From Shewanella fodinae (GTDB lineage: Bacteria; Pseudomonadota; Gammaproteobacteria; Enterobacterales; Shewanellaceae), in contig NZ_BMXW01000007.1 in assembly GCF_014651955.1 (NCBI RefSeq), positions 78,676-142,675 of the forward strand: DNA of 64,000 nucleotides. Reading direction: 5' to 3'. Each line of letters starts with the position of its first letter. The stretch's first letter is position 1. A model generated the notes under the pieces. It was not told where the DNA came from and searched no databases. It saw only the letters and a list, made by a program, of their open reading frames with translations. Positions 19,956 to 29,857 of this stretch are shown piece by piece. Both the position numbers and the translations under genes were made by a program.

Positions 19956-20158
19956 TACATCATATTTTTTGTCAATTTAAAAAATACATTTCACGATAAC
20001 CTAAAATTGAAATTTCGAATTTCAATTTTAGAAATTTCTCTATCAAATTCTTAACCCATGATTCACAATTCGCGCATGTACTAACTTAATACCCCCTAAT
20101 ATGTAGGTATATTTACGCTACTGCAAATGCAGTACACATAATTTGAACAAGGGACGCA

Positions 20159-22429
20159 ATGATGAAAAATCATAATAAGTCATTACTCGCGTTAGTCCTG
20201 TTAGGTATGCTCGGGCTTTCAGCCTGCGGCAGCGACGGGAAAGACGGCGCAAATGGTGCACCAGGTACTCCAGGGGCCCCAGGGACTCCAGGTACTGACG
20301 GTCAAAATGGGACAGACGCTGGTTCGGTTGTTTCTACCGTCTATAAAGCTGGTGATGTGACTTTCACTATCAACCCAGCAGAAAATACTCTGGCTGGCAG
20401 CGGTACGTTTACACTGAAGTTCAAGGCAGAGGCCAAGAACCAAGCTGGTCAGGAAAAACCGTTAACAGGTTTGAACAAAGTTCGCGTTTATTCTGCTACT
20501 GCCGTGACCAACACTACTGCTGATGGTCCAGCTGTGTACTGGAAAAGCAATGGTTCTTTGTACTGTACTGATACTGGTCTAAATGGCTCATCAAACGCCT
20601 GTACTCTGGTTGAAGACCCTGCTAATCCAGGCAGTTACACCGGCACATGGACCTATGACGGTGCGCCATCCATTATGGTAGCCGACGATAATCTGAATGC
20701 GCCTCACCGCATCATGATCTATGCATACAACGTGACTGATGCTGATGGTGTTGCCATCTCTGACAAAATTCTGTCTAACTTGACTTACATCCCTGCAACC
20801 GGTGAAACAGGTGTTGCCTCAGGCAAAGACACTGTCGCTGACGCAGCTTGTAAACAATGTCATGGTGAAAGCACTACCACTGGCAATATCGCCAACATTT
20901 CTGCACATCACAACTACCAGAGCGTGACAAACTGTATCCAGTGTCACAATCCTGGCAGACAGCCAAACGCAGAACAGGCCGCTGAAGGTTATGTATTTGA
21001 CTTGCCAGCCATGATCCACCGTATCCATGGTGGTGCACACATCGCTGCATACTCAGGTGGTGTTCCTGCTGAGTGGGCTGAAATCAATTATCCAGCACCA
21101 CTGTATGAATGCACTGTGTGTCACAGCACTGAAGAAGGCAAAACCTCTTGGGAAACACCAAATCGTGCAGCCTGTCAGGGTTGCCATACTGGTGTTAACT
21201 TTGAGACAGGTGTAGGTCACTCTGAATTCGACCTGGCTCAGGCTGATGACAGCCAGTGCGCTGCATGTCACTCTAGTGGTGCGTTAGCTCCTATTAATGC
21301 TCACAAAGTGGGTAAACGTGCTGAATACGCAAGTTTGGTCACTGTAGACTTCACCAATGCGACTGCTGCGGTATCCACTATTGATCCAACCAAGAACACC
21401 GTGACCTTGACCGTTAAAGTGTCTGTCAACGGTGCACCAGTAACTAATGGTGCTGATCTAACCGCCTATAACGCCACTACTAACCCAACTGGCAAGTTCA
21501 TGAAAGACGGCCTGATCATCGGTACTGTTGCTGCTAACGGTGAAGTCACCGCTTGGTCAGATGAAGGTGGCTCAACACCTAAACTGTCAGCATTTACCTT
21601 TGGTTCTGATGGTGTAGGTACCTTGTCTGTAGACGTACCAGCAGCTATTGGTGCAGGTACACTCTATGTCGGTACTGAAGATAACTTCTGTGCTAAAGAC
21701 GGCGCAGCTGTTGCCTGTGGTACTGAAGGTGTTCAGTTTGGTACTACTGATCCAGTAGGCGTAACTTCCACTGTTAAATTCTTCAACGTCGATGGCGGTA
21801 CTGCAGTGACTGCACGTTTTGCAGATCCTACACGTATCACTGTTGCTGAAGCTAAGTGTGAAGCTTGCCATAGTTCTCTGGACTACGCTAAAGGCTATCG
21901 TCACGGCGTGTACACCTTTGACCAATGTATGCAGTGCCACAACAACACTCATCCAGGTTCAGGCCATGCCAATGTGTCATACCTTGATGATGATGGCACC
22001 ACTTTGGTTCCAACAGGTGTAACCTTTGCTAACCGTGATCTGGTAACCGTTGCTCACCGTCTGCACAGTGGTAACTTCGCAGAAGCTGAAGGTATCGTAT
22101 TGCACAAAGACGGTTCTGTGACTGGCTTCCCTGGTCTGGCAAATGACTGCTCTGTATGTCACAAAGATGGCGCTCAACTGTTTGCCGCTGATGGTGGTTT
22201 AACTTCAGGTAAACGTGCTATCGCCGTTACCGGTGGTTTCGTAACTCCAGTAGCTGAATCTTGCCGCAGCTGTCACACCAGTGCTTCTGCTCTGGCACAC
22301 TTCAAGTCTAATGGTGCAACTACCTCTGATGCTCCAGACTCTACCGCTGACCTGCCAGTTGAGTCTTGCTCAACCTGTCATGCTCAAGGTAAGTCTTACG
22401 GTATCGACAAGTTCCATATCATGAAATAA
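20159..22429 (+). CDS. Decahaem OmcA/MtrC-family outer-membrane cytochrome c lipoprotein
   Basis: Surface multihaem cytochrome for extracellular electron transfer, 756 residues. Lipobox LSAC (Cys about 22) is followed by a collagen-like Gly-X-Y stretch (GKDGANGAPGTPGAPGTPG). Ten CxxCH motifs: five at about 231-371 (CKQCH, CIQCH, CTVCH, CQGCH, CAACH) and five at about 567-741 (CEACH, CMQCH, CSVCH, CRSCH, CSTCH), separated by a beta domain. That domain holds CAKDGAAVAC, the CX8C pair that forms the conserved disulfide in this family. The layout is the four-domain plan of MtrC/MtrF/OmcA. No mtrA or mtrB partner is nearby, as for S. oneidensis SO_1659. Expression as a monocistron is suggested by flanking terminators. 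Confidence 0.93.
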   Translation: MMKNHNKSLLALVLLGMLGLSACGSDGKDGANGAPGTPGAPGTPGTDGQNGTDAGSVVSTVYKAGDVTFTINPAENTLAGSGTFTLKFKAEAKNQAGQEKPLTGLNKVRVYSATAVTNTTADGPAVYWKSNGSLYCTDTGLNGSSNACTLVEDPANPGSYTGTWTYDGAPSIMVADDNLNAPHRIMIYAYNVTDADGVAISDKILSNLTYIPATGETGVASGKDTVADAACKQCHGESTTTGNIANISAHHNYQSVTNCIQCHNPGRQPNAEQAAEGYVFDLPAMIHRIHGGAHIAAYSGGVPAEWAEINYPAPLYECTVCHSTEEGKTSWETPNRAACQGCHTGVNFETGVGHSEFDLAQADDSQCAACHSSGALAPINAHKVGKRAEYASLVTVDFTNATAAVSTIDPTKNTVTLTVKVSVNGAPVTNGADLTAYNATTNPTGKFMKDGLIIGTVAANGEVTAWSDEGGSTPKLSAFTFGSDGVGTLSVDVPAAIGAGTLYVGTEDNFCAKDGAAVACGTEGVQFGTTDPVGVTSTVKFFNVDGGTAVTARFADPTRITVAEAKCEACHSSLDYAKGYRHGVYTFDQCMQCHNNTHPGSGHANVSYLDDDGTTLVPTGVTFANRDLVTVAHRLHSGNFAEAEGIVLHKDGSVTGFPGLANDCSVCHKDGAQLFAADGGLTSGKRAIAVTGGFVTPVAESCRSCHTSASALAHFKSNGATTSDAPDSTADLPVESCSTCHAQGKSYGIDKFHIMK

Positions 22430-22437
22430 TGAATACG

Positions 22438-22470
22438 CCGGGGCCACCTGCAAGGCCCCGGATATTTTTT
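22438..22470 (+). terminator. Rho-independent terminator of the cytochrome gene
   Basis: 8-bp stem CCGGGGCC / GGCCCCGG with an 8-nt loop followed by ATATTTTTT, 8 nt after the stop codon. Confidence 0.9.
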
Positions 22471-22474
22471 ATGG

Positions 22475-22513
22475 GAGAATGCCAGTCAGTTAAGCTGACT
22501 GGCATTCTCTTTG
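22475..22513 (+). terminator. Second tandem terminator-like hairpin
   Basis: 15-bp perfect stem (22475-22489 with 22495-22509), loop TTAAG, followed by TTTGTT. It follows the first terminator by 4 nt and gives a tight transcriptional stop. Confidence 0.75.
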
Positions 22514-22979
22514 TTAGGGTATGGTTTTACCTCATGGGTGGAGCATATTTTGTTAAATCAAGTAACAAATGCGGTCTTTACTCATAAAACACATAAGCCG
22601 TGAATAAGTTGCGTTCAGCTTTACTCCGATTCATAAGCGCTTTTTATGTGAGAGACTAACCTTTTACCTAACTTGTTCATTTTTTAGGTTAGAGTGCTCT
22701 CGTCCTGTAATTTACCCAATTCAAGAAACAATCAGTTAAGAGCAGTTTGAACAACGTACTTCCCTAAGAACACCAAGAGAAGTATCCCATTCTGCAGAAA
22801 TAGTTAGCACTCATGCTCTAACCTTTCATTTTAAATGAATTCTCAAATTAGATCATAAACCTGTGATCACTGAACTCACATTATTTATGTAACTATGGCA
22901 GCATATTCAGCGAGTTACCATAGGACAGTTATTCTCCTTTTCAAAACCACAAATAAGATCTGTAAATAAGGACATACTA
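22514..22979. other. Intergenic region before the broken lipoprotein gene
   Basis: 466 bp with no supportable gene. It is AT-rich, with the broken gene's promoter presumably in the last 150 bases and an AAGGA-like site just before 22980. A weak inverted repeat (ACCTAA ... TTAGGT, about 22666-22690) is the only structure seen. Confidence 0.5.
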
Positions 22980-23627
22980 ATGAAGAAAATCGCTGTGTTG
23001 ATTGGTGTCAGTTTATTAATGACTGGCTGCGGTTCCATGAATAACGCAATGGTTGAGAAAACAAAAACTGTGGAATATTACCGCATTTTTAATATTGGAA
23101 CTGCTGCCGATCGTTATGCTGTAGCTGATGCGGCAAGTAATGGATTAGGCCGTAATGTTAACTCGGCAAACGAAGCAAGACCCATCCCAAATTTTTCCGA
23201 GCCCCCAGAAAAGCCCGGGCGCTTTCAACTGACCAATCCATTTGAAGGTTCGAAATTCGCAGCCCTCATGGCTTAAGGAGGGTCAATTGGAGTCAAAATC
23301 GCTAGCTGCGATGGTGCGGTTTGGACTGCCACAGCCAATCGAACAGTTAGCGGGAGCTCAGATTTAAAATTGACGGCATGCCTATGGCAATACAAAGATG
23401 GTTATCATTTAGATATGTATGCAACATTTAGTAAATCTGAAGGCGGTTTAATGCAGCTTAGTCGTAGCTTGGCAAACGCAATGGTAGGCACGCCAGAAGA
23501 GTGGACCGAAAAGACATTTATGGATATTGTTCGTGCAATACAGAAAGAGACAGGGGCTGAAATCTCTTACTTGGAAGGTTATCCAAAATTGTCAGGCACA
23601 CCATGGCTTGATGAATATGATATTTAG
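22980..23627 (+). pseudogene. Lipoprotein gene split by an in-frame TAA
   Basis: The 5' part (22980-23276) encodes a lipoprotein signal with lipobox MTGC (Cys18) and 98 residues ending LMA. After a TAA at 23274-23276 the same frame stays open to 23627, encoding IGVKIASCDGAVWTA and then a compact domain (DGYHLDMYATFSKSEGG). The second part has no ATG until 23385-23420 and no frameshift is needed to join them; together they would make about 215 residues. The simplest reading is one gene killed by a nonsense mutation. A sequencing error or restart at an ATT (23286) behind TAAGGAGGG are alternatives. The family was not recognised. Confidence 0.7.
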
Positions 23628-23680
23628 TCCCTATTGCCACTAAAAAGACTAGTTAGTAAAGTAAAAACATCGGTTGATGT

Positions 23681-23712
23681 ATCGGGAATCATTCACTGGT
23701 TTCCGATTTTTT
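23681..23712 (+). terminator. Terminator after the broken lipoprotein gene
   Basis: 8-pair stem ATCGGGAA / TTTCCGAT (one G-U pair), 11-nt loop, followed by TTTTT, 53 nt after the stop. Confidence 0.75.
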
Positions 23713-23836
23713 ATGTATCACTGGTAAGATATCTATCGTCTTAGTATTACTTTTCTGTACGTCAGACTTGGCCTTCAGCTTCGTATAGTAATTTTGCCGT
23801 AAATCCGCTAAATCGGGTTACGAGAAGTTAAGTGAC

Positions 23837-24514
23837 TTAATCGTTACCCCGTAACTGCTGTTGTCTATATTCCCTGAGTTGTCGCAATAATTGCTCAGGA
23901 GCCAGCGGCAGAAAATCGACCGGAATATATAAGTGAAACCCCAGATATTTATCCAGCATTAAACAGCGGCGGCCAAACATTGCTAGCAATCCACGGTAGC
24001 GATCGCCATTCACCACTAACGGTTCAAACTCCGCTGATAAGTAATGCTCTAGGCTCTGCAATTCGTCATCATTGGCCACCGCCGTTATCATTAAAGAACG
24101 CTGTTCCGCCAGTAATCCTGTTGCCAATCGTGGCGAGATGCCGTCAAGCACCGGATTAATGGCTTTGAGCTTGATACCGAGATAAGGCAATGTCAGCCAA
24201 TCAATGCCACGTTGAACCCGCAGCAAATCTAGGCGTTGAATATTCTGCCACTCAACCTGCAACTGACCTCTTCGGTGGAAAAACACCAGCCCTTGAGCAT
24301 CGAGCCGCAATACCACTTCCGGCTCAACCTGTTTGGCAACGCCCAAAACTAAGGCTATCGCCCCACCGAAGAAGCACATGAAGGCAATAACAAAAAGCTC
24401 ACGCCATCCCACAAACAGGCAAAGCCCCACCAACAGCAAAACACTGCCAGTAAGGGTCAGCGTGAGTGCATTGCGTTTGCTTAAGGTACGGATCTCAACC
24501 GGGTCATTGTTCAT
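23837..24514 (-). CDS. Membrane protein of unknown function, DUF2982-like
   Basis: 225 residues. Two adjacent hydrophobic helices near the N-terminus (about 17-36 and 39-59, LTLTGSVLLLVGLCLFVGW and FVIAFMCFFGGAIALVLG) are followed by a soluble domain with PH-like strands (LRLDAQGLVFFHRRGQLQVEW). The length, two-helix start and placement in Shewanella fit the DUF2982 family as I remember it, but this was not checked. It lies 19 nt downstream of elyC on the same strand and is probably co-transcribed. No function is known to me. Confidence 0.75.
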   Translation of the reverse strand: MNNDPVEIRTLSKRNALTLTLTGSVLLLVGLCLFVGWRELFVIAFMCFFGGAIALVLGVAKQVEPEVVLRLDAQGLVFFHRRGQLQVEWQNIQRLDLLRVQRGIDWLTLPYLGIKLKAINPVLDGISPRLATGLLAEQRSLMITAVANDDELQSLEHYLSAEFEPLVVNGDRYRGLLAMFGRRCLMLDKYLGFHLYIPVDFLPLAPEQLLRQLREYRQQQLRGND

Positions 24515-24533
24515 GGTAAGGAAAGATTGAGCA

Positions 24534-25322
24534 CTAAACGCCCAACATAATACGGATGCTCAGCCAAGTCATGCCTAAATATTCATGTAGCGCTTTGGCG
24601 GAACCATCCAGATTGTCAGTGCTTAAGCGCCACCAATGGTCGCGCCTAGCAAGAAAATCTGTCGGGGCGGCGACAGGCTCCATTCCCGCCATTTTAAAAA
24701 TCTTCATGGCCCGCGGCATATGGGCAGCAGAAGTGACTAATACTAACTGGCGCCCGCCAACGGCATCATCGCCCTTATCGGTTGCTGACGCACCAAATGC
24801 CTGACGCAATGCTAACGCTTCCTCCACGGTATCGCGGGCATCAGACAACGCTAAGATCCGCTCAGGATTTGCCCCCATGGCCACAGCGGCATCACGCATT
24901 TGCTCAGCATGAGGCGTGCTATTCAAACCGCCAGTCCAGCCACTCACCACTAACAGACAATCATTGCTGGCCGCTTTTTTCACTTGTGCCAGCCCTTCTG
25001 TTAATCTCGCCAATGCGGTGGCCGACAGTTTATGACGCGCCTCCCCCGCTAACGCATCATCGTGTCCCGCTCCCAACACCAATACCACGCTGGCATGCTT
25101 TGGGGCTGCAGTTCTCACCGAATATTGGTGTTCCAGCGGCCATAACAACCAGTAACTGCCAAAACTGCTGCTAAGGAACAGCAACCAGGCTATGGAACAC
25201 ACGATTAGTCCTTTCGCCAGTCTGGGGCGTCGGCGCCAAAGCCATAAGGCCAGCAGCAATAAGAGCAAAGTCATTGGGATTGGCATAAAAAGCTGAGAAA
25301 GCATTTTTTTTATTAGAAACAT
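24534..25322 (-). CDS. elyC: ElyC-like envelope biogenesis factor (DUF218)
   Basis: 262 residues: two N-terminal membrane helices (about 11-27 and 37-58) followed by a DUF218/YdcF-SanA-type domain. Family features are SVVLVLGAGHDD (about 79-90), a conserved VVSGW strand, the segment LSDARDTVEEA and VTSAAHMPRAMKIF near residues 200-215. E. coli ElyC (YcbC) has the same architecture and length and influences undecaprenyl-phosphate use between peptidoglycan and other envelope glycans. Confidence 0.87.
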   Translation of the reverse strand: MFLIKKMLSQLFMPIPMTLLLLLLALWLWRRRPRLAKGLIVCSIAWLLFLSSSFGSYWLLWPLEHQYSVRTAAPKHASVVLVLGAGHDDALAGEARHKLSATALARLTEGLAQVKKAASNDCLLVVSGWTGGLNSTPHAEQMRDAAVAMGANPERILALSDARDTVEEALALRQAFGASATDKGDDAVGGRQLVLVTSAAHMPRAMKIFKMAGMEPVAAPTDFLARRDHWWRLSTDNLDGSAKALHEYLGMTWLSIRIMLGV

Positions 25323-25408
25323 GAGTTGTCGTGTTATCGGCTGTAATCGTTAGAGAGAGCACTGTACTGAACCGCCATGTTGGGTGCCAGTGAACTTATG
25401 TTAATCGG

Positions 25409-26308
25409 CTATAATGGCCACAGCCAAGCCGCACCGCGTACGCCAGAAGAACTGCCATGCAGATTTTTTACCACGGGCGTTTCACACTCCTTGCCCACGA
25501 CATATTGCGTTAGCATCAGCGGCAACCGTTCATAAATGGCATCTACATTTGACATACCGCCGCCTAACACGATGACATCAGGATCCAAGATATTGATCAT
25601 CGATGCCAGCGAGCGCGCCAGTCGGTCCAGAAAACGCTCAAATGCTGCCAAAGCCAACTCATCGCCATCAGCCACCAGCTGCATAATGTCATTGCCTGAA
25701 ACGACTTTACGCTCAGCGCTTAGATTGTAATCCCGCACAAAACCCGTGCCTGAAATATAGCATTCGGTGCAGTCATAATTACCGCAAAAACACTTTGCTG
25801 AGCGGAACTCTTCAGGACGCATCCAAGGCAACGGGATATGGCCCCATTCACCCGCAATGCCGTTGCCACCGGCATGAACTTTACCATCAACCGCAATACC
25901 ACCACCGACACCGGTACCAAGGATAACCCCAAAGACCAAACGTTTTCCGGCACCGGCACCATCCACCGCCTCTGAAACGGCAAAGCAGTTCGCATCATTA
26001 GCAACACGGACTTGTCGATTAAGGCGTTGCCCGAGGTCTTTATCTAGCGGATGTCCATGCAACCACACCGAGTTGCCATTTTTAACCTCACCAGTGAAAG
26101 GAGAAACTACACCTGGGATACCCACACCGACAGTTCCCTGCTGACCAAGGACATTTTCAGCCGTAGAGACCAGACTACAGATTGCATCGAGGGTGCCGGA
26201 ATAATTTCTGGGCGTGGCTAAACGTTGCCGATAAAGCTCACTCCCCGTGTCATCCAGGGCCACGAGTTCTATCTTAGTGCCCCCCAAGTCAATGCCAAAT
26301 CTGATCAT
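25409..26308 (-). CDS. mak: ROK-family fructokinase
   Basis: Phosphorylates fructose (mannose more weakly) with ATP in the cytoplasm. 299 residues from ATG 26308, which has the ribosome-binding site CAGGAG. ROK features: [12 protein letters not shown] phosphate loop (about 5-16), [22 protein letters not shown] with the catalytic Asp (about 102), GTGVGGGIA, and the zinc-binding part HIPLPW ... [15 protein letters not shown]. The final residues [14 protein letters not shown] match E. coli Mak nearly exactly, which separates it from NagK. Preceding in-frame codons to 26374 are unlikely to be translated. Confidence 0.93.
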   Translation of the reverse strand: MIRFGIDLGGTKIELVALDDTGSELYRQRLATPRNYSGTLDAICSLVSTAENVLGQQGTVGVGIPGVVSPFTGEVKNGNSVWLHGHPLDKDLGQRLNRQVRVANDANCFAVSEAVDGAGAGKRLVFGVILGTGVGGGIAVDGKVHAGGNGIAGEWGHIPLPWMRPEEFRSAKCFCGNYDCTECYISGTGFVRDYNLSAERKVVSGNDIMQLVADGDELALAAFERFLDRLARSLASMINILDPDVIVLGGGMSNVDAIYERLPLMLTQYVVGKECETPVVKNLHGSSSGVRGAAWLWPL

Positions 26309-26571
26309 GCTTTCTCCTGAGCTTACAATGCTGTTGCCAATAACCACACAAATAATCCAAGTGATTACTCGCAAAACGGTGACCGATTGCGGTCACTAGT
26401 GTTGCCTAACAACCAGCAAACGCTGGCGGCATGCGACAATACTTGATCTCGGGCGATATGCCAACTGCCCATGGCAACCAAATCACTAGGGACTCGCATA
26501 CGCCAACACCTCAGCGCATTCAACACGCTACAAAGTCAAAGTGCAGCCGCAGCAACCACTAACGCTTAAAT

Positions 26572-27315
26572 CTAAGCAAAGTATTCCAGTAGATCAACGA
26601 CGGTGCGGTGACCACGTTCATGCAGAAAATCCAACAGCTTATTTGGGGTGTAATTCAGCAGTCGTTCCTGCGGATAGCCGGCGGCATCAATCAGTTTCAG
26701 CGCCTCACCAAATTGCCCTAAGGTAAATGCAACGTGCGAATCAGACCCCATGACCAACGGTGCATCATACTGCTTGGCTAACTTTGCAATCGACAAACAG
26801 GTCGGTTCACTGCCTTTGCGCGAAGATACAAACGAAGAGTTATTGATCTCCAACGCCACATTATGTTCGGCGGCAGCTCTGACAATCAGCTCTTGCTCAA
26901 TAGGATAACGAGGATTACCAGGGTGGGTGATAATGTCGACATGACCACTTTGGATACAGGCAAGCAGGGCTTCAGTATGGTTCGCTACATCTGAAGGGGG
27001 GAATACGGGTTCATGAAAACCCGCCTGCACCAGATCGAGCTCAGCCAGATAATCGCCGTAATAATCAATATCGCCCTGTTCGTTGCAGATATTGGCTTCA
27101 ATACCGCGCAAGATGGCAACATCATCGACTATACGCGGCAACACCCGCAAATTGACAAAATGCCAAAAATGCGGCGCATCAGCCATTGCAGGGCCATGAT
27201 CAGTTAACGCAAACAGCCGTATACCACGCTGCTTGGCAACATTCAGGTAATCGTGCACAGTACTGTAGGCGTGAGTAGAAGCGATGGTGTGAGTGTGGGT
27301 ATCAACCGCAAACAT
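26572..27315 (-). CDS. PHP-family phosphatase YcdX
   Basis: 247 residues; a trinuclear-metal phosphoesterase of the PHP superfamily. Metal-ligand motifs are readable: DTHTHT (5-10), HAYST (15-19), LTDHGP (37-42), GIEAN (about 70), GFHEP (about 98), HPGNP (about 131) and GSDSH (about 191-195). The order and wording follow E. coli YcdX throughout. It stands alone, with about 200-bp gaps on both sides. Confidence 0.93.
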   Translation of the reverse strand: MFAVDTHTHTIASTHAYSTVHDYLNVAKQRGIRLFALTDHGPAMADAPHFWHFVNLRVLPRIVDDVAILRGIEANICNEQGDIDYYGDYLAELDLVQAGFHEPVFPPSDVANHTEALLACIQSGHVDIITHPGNPRYPIEQELIVRAAAEHNVALEINNSSFVSSRKGSEPTCLSIAKLAKQYDAPLVMGSDSHVAFTLGQFGEALKLIDAAGYPQERLLNYTPNKLLDFLHERGHRTVVDLLEYFA

Positions 27316-27521
27316 GGCAGTCCCTAGGAAATAACGTGATTAGCTCTGGCATCACTTTACCGAAAGCGGTCAAGCAACGCCAGTCACGCTAGAAGATAGT
27401 GGCGGCAGATTTATGCGAAAAAACACTGCGCCGTAACGGATGCCGAATAAGCACCAATGAGATAAAAATCGTGTGCCAACAACGGCTAACAGGGCTATGC
27501 CGCTAGCTGTTGTTGTCAGTT

Positions 27522-28529
27522 TTAACGCTGGTAGTATGCTTGGTACCACTTGGCAAACGCGTTAACCCCCGCCTTGATACCAACACTGGGTTTGTAACCT
27601 ACCGCCCGGAATAGGTCTTCAGTATCGGCCCACGTGGCCTGCACGTCCCCATCCTGCATTGGCAGCATAATTTTTTCGGCCTTTTTACCCAGCGCCTGTT
27701 CCAGTTCAGAGATAAAATCCAGCAAACGCACCGGACTACCGTTACCAATATTGTAGATCCGGTATGGCGCGCTGCTAGTGGCCGGACTGCCCTGCTCCAC
27801 CGTCCACGCCGGATTGGGTTGAGGGATTTTGTCGGCACACAACAACACCCCGTTCACGATATCATCAATGTAGGTAAAATCCCGGCTCATATCACCGTGG
27901 TTAAATACCTTGATCGGCTGATCAGCGCTGATAGCATTGGCAAACAACATAGGCGCCATATCGGGTCGGCCCCACGGCCCGTAGACGGTGAAAAAGCGCA
28001 GCCCGGTAGTGGGCAAGCCATAAAGATGGGCATAACTATGAGCCATCATCTCATTGGCCTTTTTGGTCGCAGCATAAAAAGACACCGGATGATCCACTGA
28101 ATCACTGGTGGCAAACGGCATCTTTTTGTTAAGCCCGTAGGTTGAGCTAGACGAAGCATACACCAGATGTTCAACGTTATGGTGACGGCAGCCTTCCAAC
28201 ACACATAAGGTCCCAACTAGGTTACTGTCGGCATAGGCAAATGGATTACTGATAGAATAACGCACACCAGCTTGGGCGCCGAGATGGATCACTCGCTGAA
28301 ACTGCTCTGCGGCAAATAGAGACGCCATGCCATCACGGTCAGCCAGATCTTGCTTCAAAAACCGAAAACCCGCATACGCCGCCAGATTATTAAGCCGGGA
28401 TTGCTTCAGGCTGACATCATAGTAGTCATTCAGGTTGTCGATACCGACAACCTGGTGTCCTGCTTCACACAGTTTTTCTGCTACCCGAGCCCCAATAAAA
28501 CCCGCAGCCCCCGTCACCAAATATTTCAT
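27522..28529 (-). CDS. UDP-glucuronate 4-epimerase family protein
   Basis: Short-chain epimerase that most likely turns UDP-glucuronate into UDP-galacturonate. 335 residues from ATG 28529. Rossmann motif TGAAGFIGARVAEKL (5-19), the family's LNDYYDVSLK (about 37-46), catalytic Ser-Tyr-Lys in SSSSTYG and YAATKKANE, and the FTVYGPWGRPDMA motif typical of LspL/CapI-type glucuronate epimerases. It lies 71 nt downstream of ugd, which makes UDP-glucuronate, so the two form a short pathway for acidic polysaccharide. Confidence 0.9.
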   Translation of the reverse strand: MKYLVTGAAGFIGARVAEKLCEAGHQVVGIDNLNDYYDVSLKQSRLNNLAAYAGFRFLKQDLADRDGMASLFAAEQFQRVIHLGAQAGVRYSISNPFAYADSNLVGTLCVLEGCRHHNVEHLVYASSSSTYGLNKKMPFATSDSVDHPVSFYAATKKANEMMAHSYAHLYGLPTTGLRFFTVYGPWGRPDMAPMLFANAISADQPIKVFNHGDMSRDFTYIDDIVNGVLLCADKIPQPNPAWTVEQGSPATSSAPYRIYNIGNGSPVRLLDFISELEQALGKKAEKIMLPMQDGDVQATWADTEDLFRAVGYKPSVGIKAGVNAFAKWYQAYYQR

Positions 28530-28600
28530 GCCTAAACCTCGTTCAAAAGGCAAGTTTCCACATTTAGCGGGTTACTTGCCGCCACGACTCTGCGTTATTT

Positions 28601-29764
28601 TTAGTCCTGACCGAACAGATCGCGAGTGTAAACTTTATCCGCCACATCGCGTAATTCATCCATCATGCGGTTAGAAATAATCACATCAGACATGGCTTTG
28701 AATTCATGCAGATCGCGAATAACGCGGGAATTAAAGAACTGTTCTTCTTTCAACACCGGCTCGTAGACCACCACTTCAATACCCTTGGCCTTGATCCGTT
28801 TCATCACGCCTTGCACCGCCGAGGCCCGGAAATTATCGGAGCCACTCTTCATGATCAGCCGATATACACCAACTATTTTGGGTTTGCGACTGATAATCGA
28901 ATCCGCCATATAGTCTTTGCGGGTACGGTTAGAGTCTACAATCGCGGCAATTAGATTGTTTGGCACATCGTTGTAATTTGCCAGTAACTGTTTAGTGTCT
29001 TTCGGCAAGCAATAGCCACCATAACCAAAAGACGGGTTGTTGTAATGACTACCAATACGCGGATCTAGACAGACACCATCAATGATCTGTCGGGTATCGA
29101 GCCCGCGGGAGTCGGCATAAGTATCCAGCTCATTAAAGAAAGCAACGCGCATTGCCAAAAAGGTGTTGGCAAACAATTTGATCGCTTCAGCTTCGGTACT
29201 GTCGGTAAACAATACCGGAATATCTTGCTTCAAAGCACACGATGCCAACAGCTTGGCAAACTTCTCCGCTCTCGCTGAACGCTCACCCACAATTATCCGG
29301 GATGGATATAGATTGTCGTAAAGTGCTTTGCCTTCTCTTAAAAACTCTGGTGAAAAAATAATGTTTTCAGACCCAAAGTTTTGCCTCATCTGCCTAGTAA
29401 AACCGACAGGGACTGTTGATTTGATAATAATGCTGGCATCAGGATTAATTGTCACAACATCATTAATGACAGACTCAACAGAACTGGTATTGAAGTAATT
29501 GGTTTTCGGATCATAATCCGTTGGGGTGGCAACTATCACAAAATCCGCGCGTTGGTATACTGATTTATCCAATGTGGCAGATAGGTGTAACGTGTTGCTA
29601 GCGAGATACTCCTGAATCATATCATCCACTATTGGTGAACGGTGCTGATTCACGAGGTCTACTCGTTCCTGAACAATATCTAGAGCCACAACTTCATGAT
29701 GTTGCGCCAACAATACTGCATTGGAAAGGCCAACATATCCCGTACCAACAACAACAATTTTCAT
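28601..29764 (-). CDS. ugd: UDP-glucose 6-dehydrogenase
   Basis: NAD-dependent oxidation of UDP-glucose to UDP-glucuronate. 387 residues, the short E. coli-type Ugd, starting at ATG 29764 ([19 protein letters not shown]). Key parts: GTGYVGLS nucleotide-binding loop, KSTVPVGFT (about 116-124), [11 protein letters not shown], the [17 protein letters not shown] helix and the catalytic Cys in [11 protein letters not shown] (about 253). It supplies the downstream epimerase. The GalU product is its substrate. Confidence 0.95.
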   Translation of the reverse strand: MKIVVVGTGYVGLSNAVLLAQHHEVVALDIVQERVDLVNQHRSPIVDDMIQEYLASNTLHLSATLDKSVYQRADFVIVATPTDYDPKTNYFNTSSVESVINDVVTINPDASIIIKSTVPVGFTRQMRQNFGSENIIFSPEFLREGKALYDNLYPSRIIVGERSARAEKFAKLLASCALKQDIPVLFTDSTEAEAIKLFANTFLAMRVAFFNELDTYADSRGLDTRQIIDGVCLDPRIGSHYNNPSFGYGGYCLPKDTKQLLANYNDVPNNLIAAIVDSNRTRKDYMADSIISRKPKIVGVYRLIMKSGSDNFRASAVQGVMKRIKAKGIEVVVYEPVLKEEQFFNSRVIRDLHEFKAMSDVIISNRMMDELRDVADKVYTRDLFGQD

Positions 29765-29857
29765 AATAGTTTCCGGCTCAATCAGGTATTGCAAAACACC
29801 TGAATAAATCACAAAGATTGAAAAATGGCACAATCATAAAACTTATGGCGCGCTATG

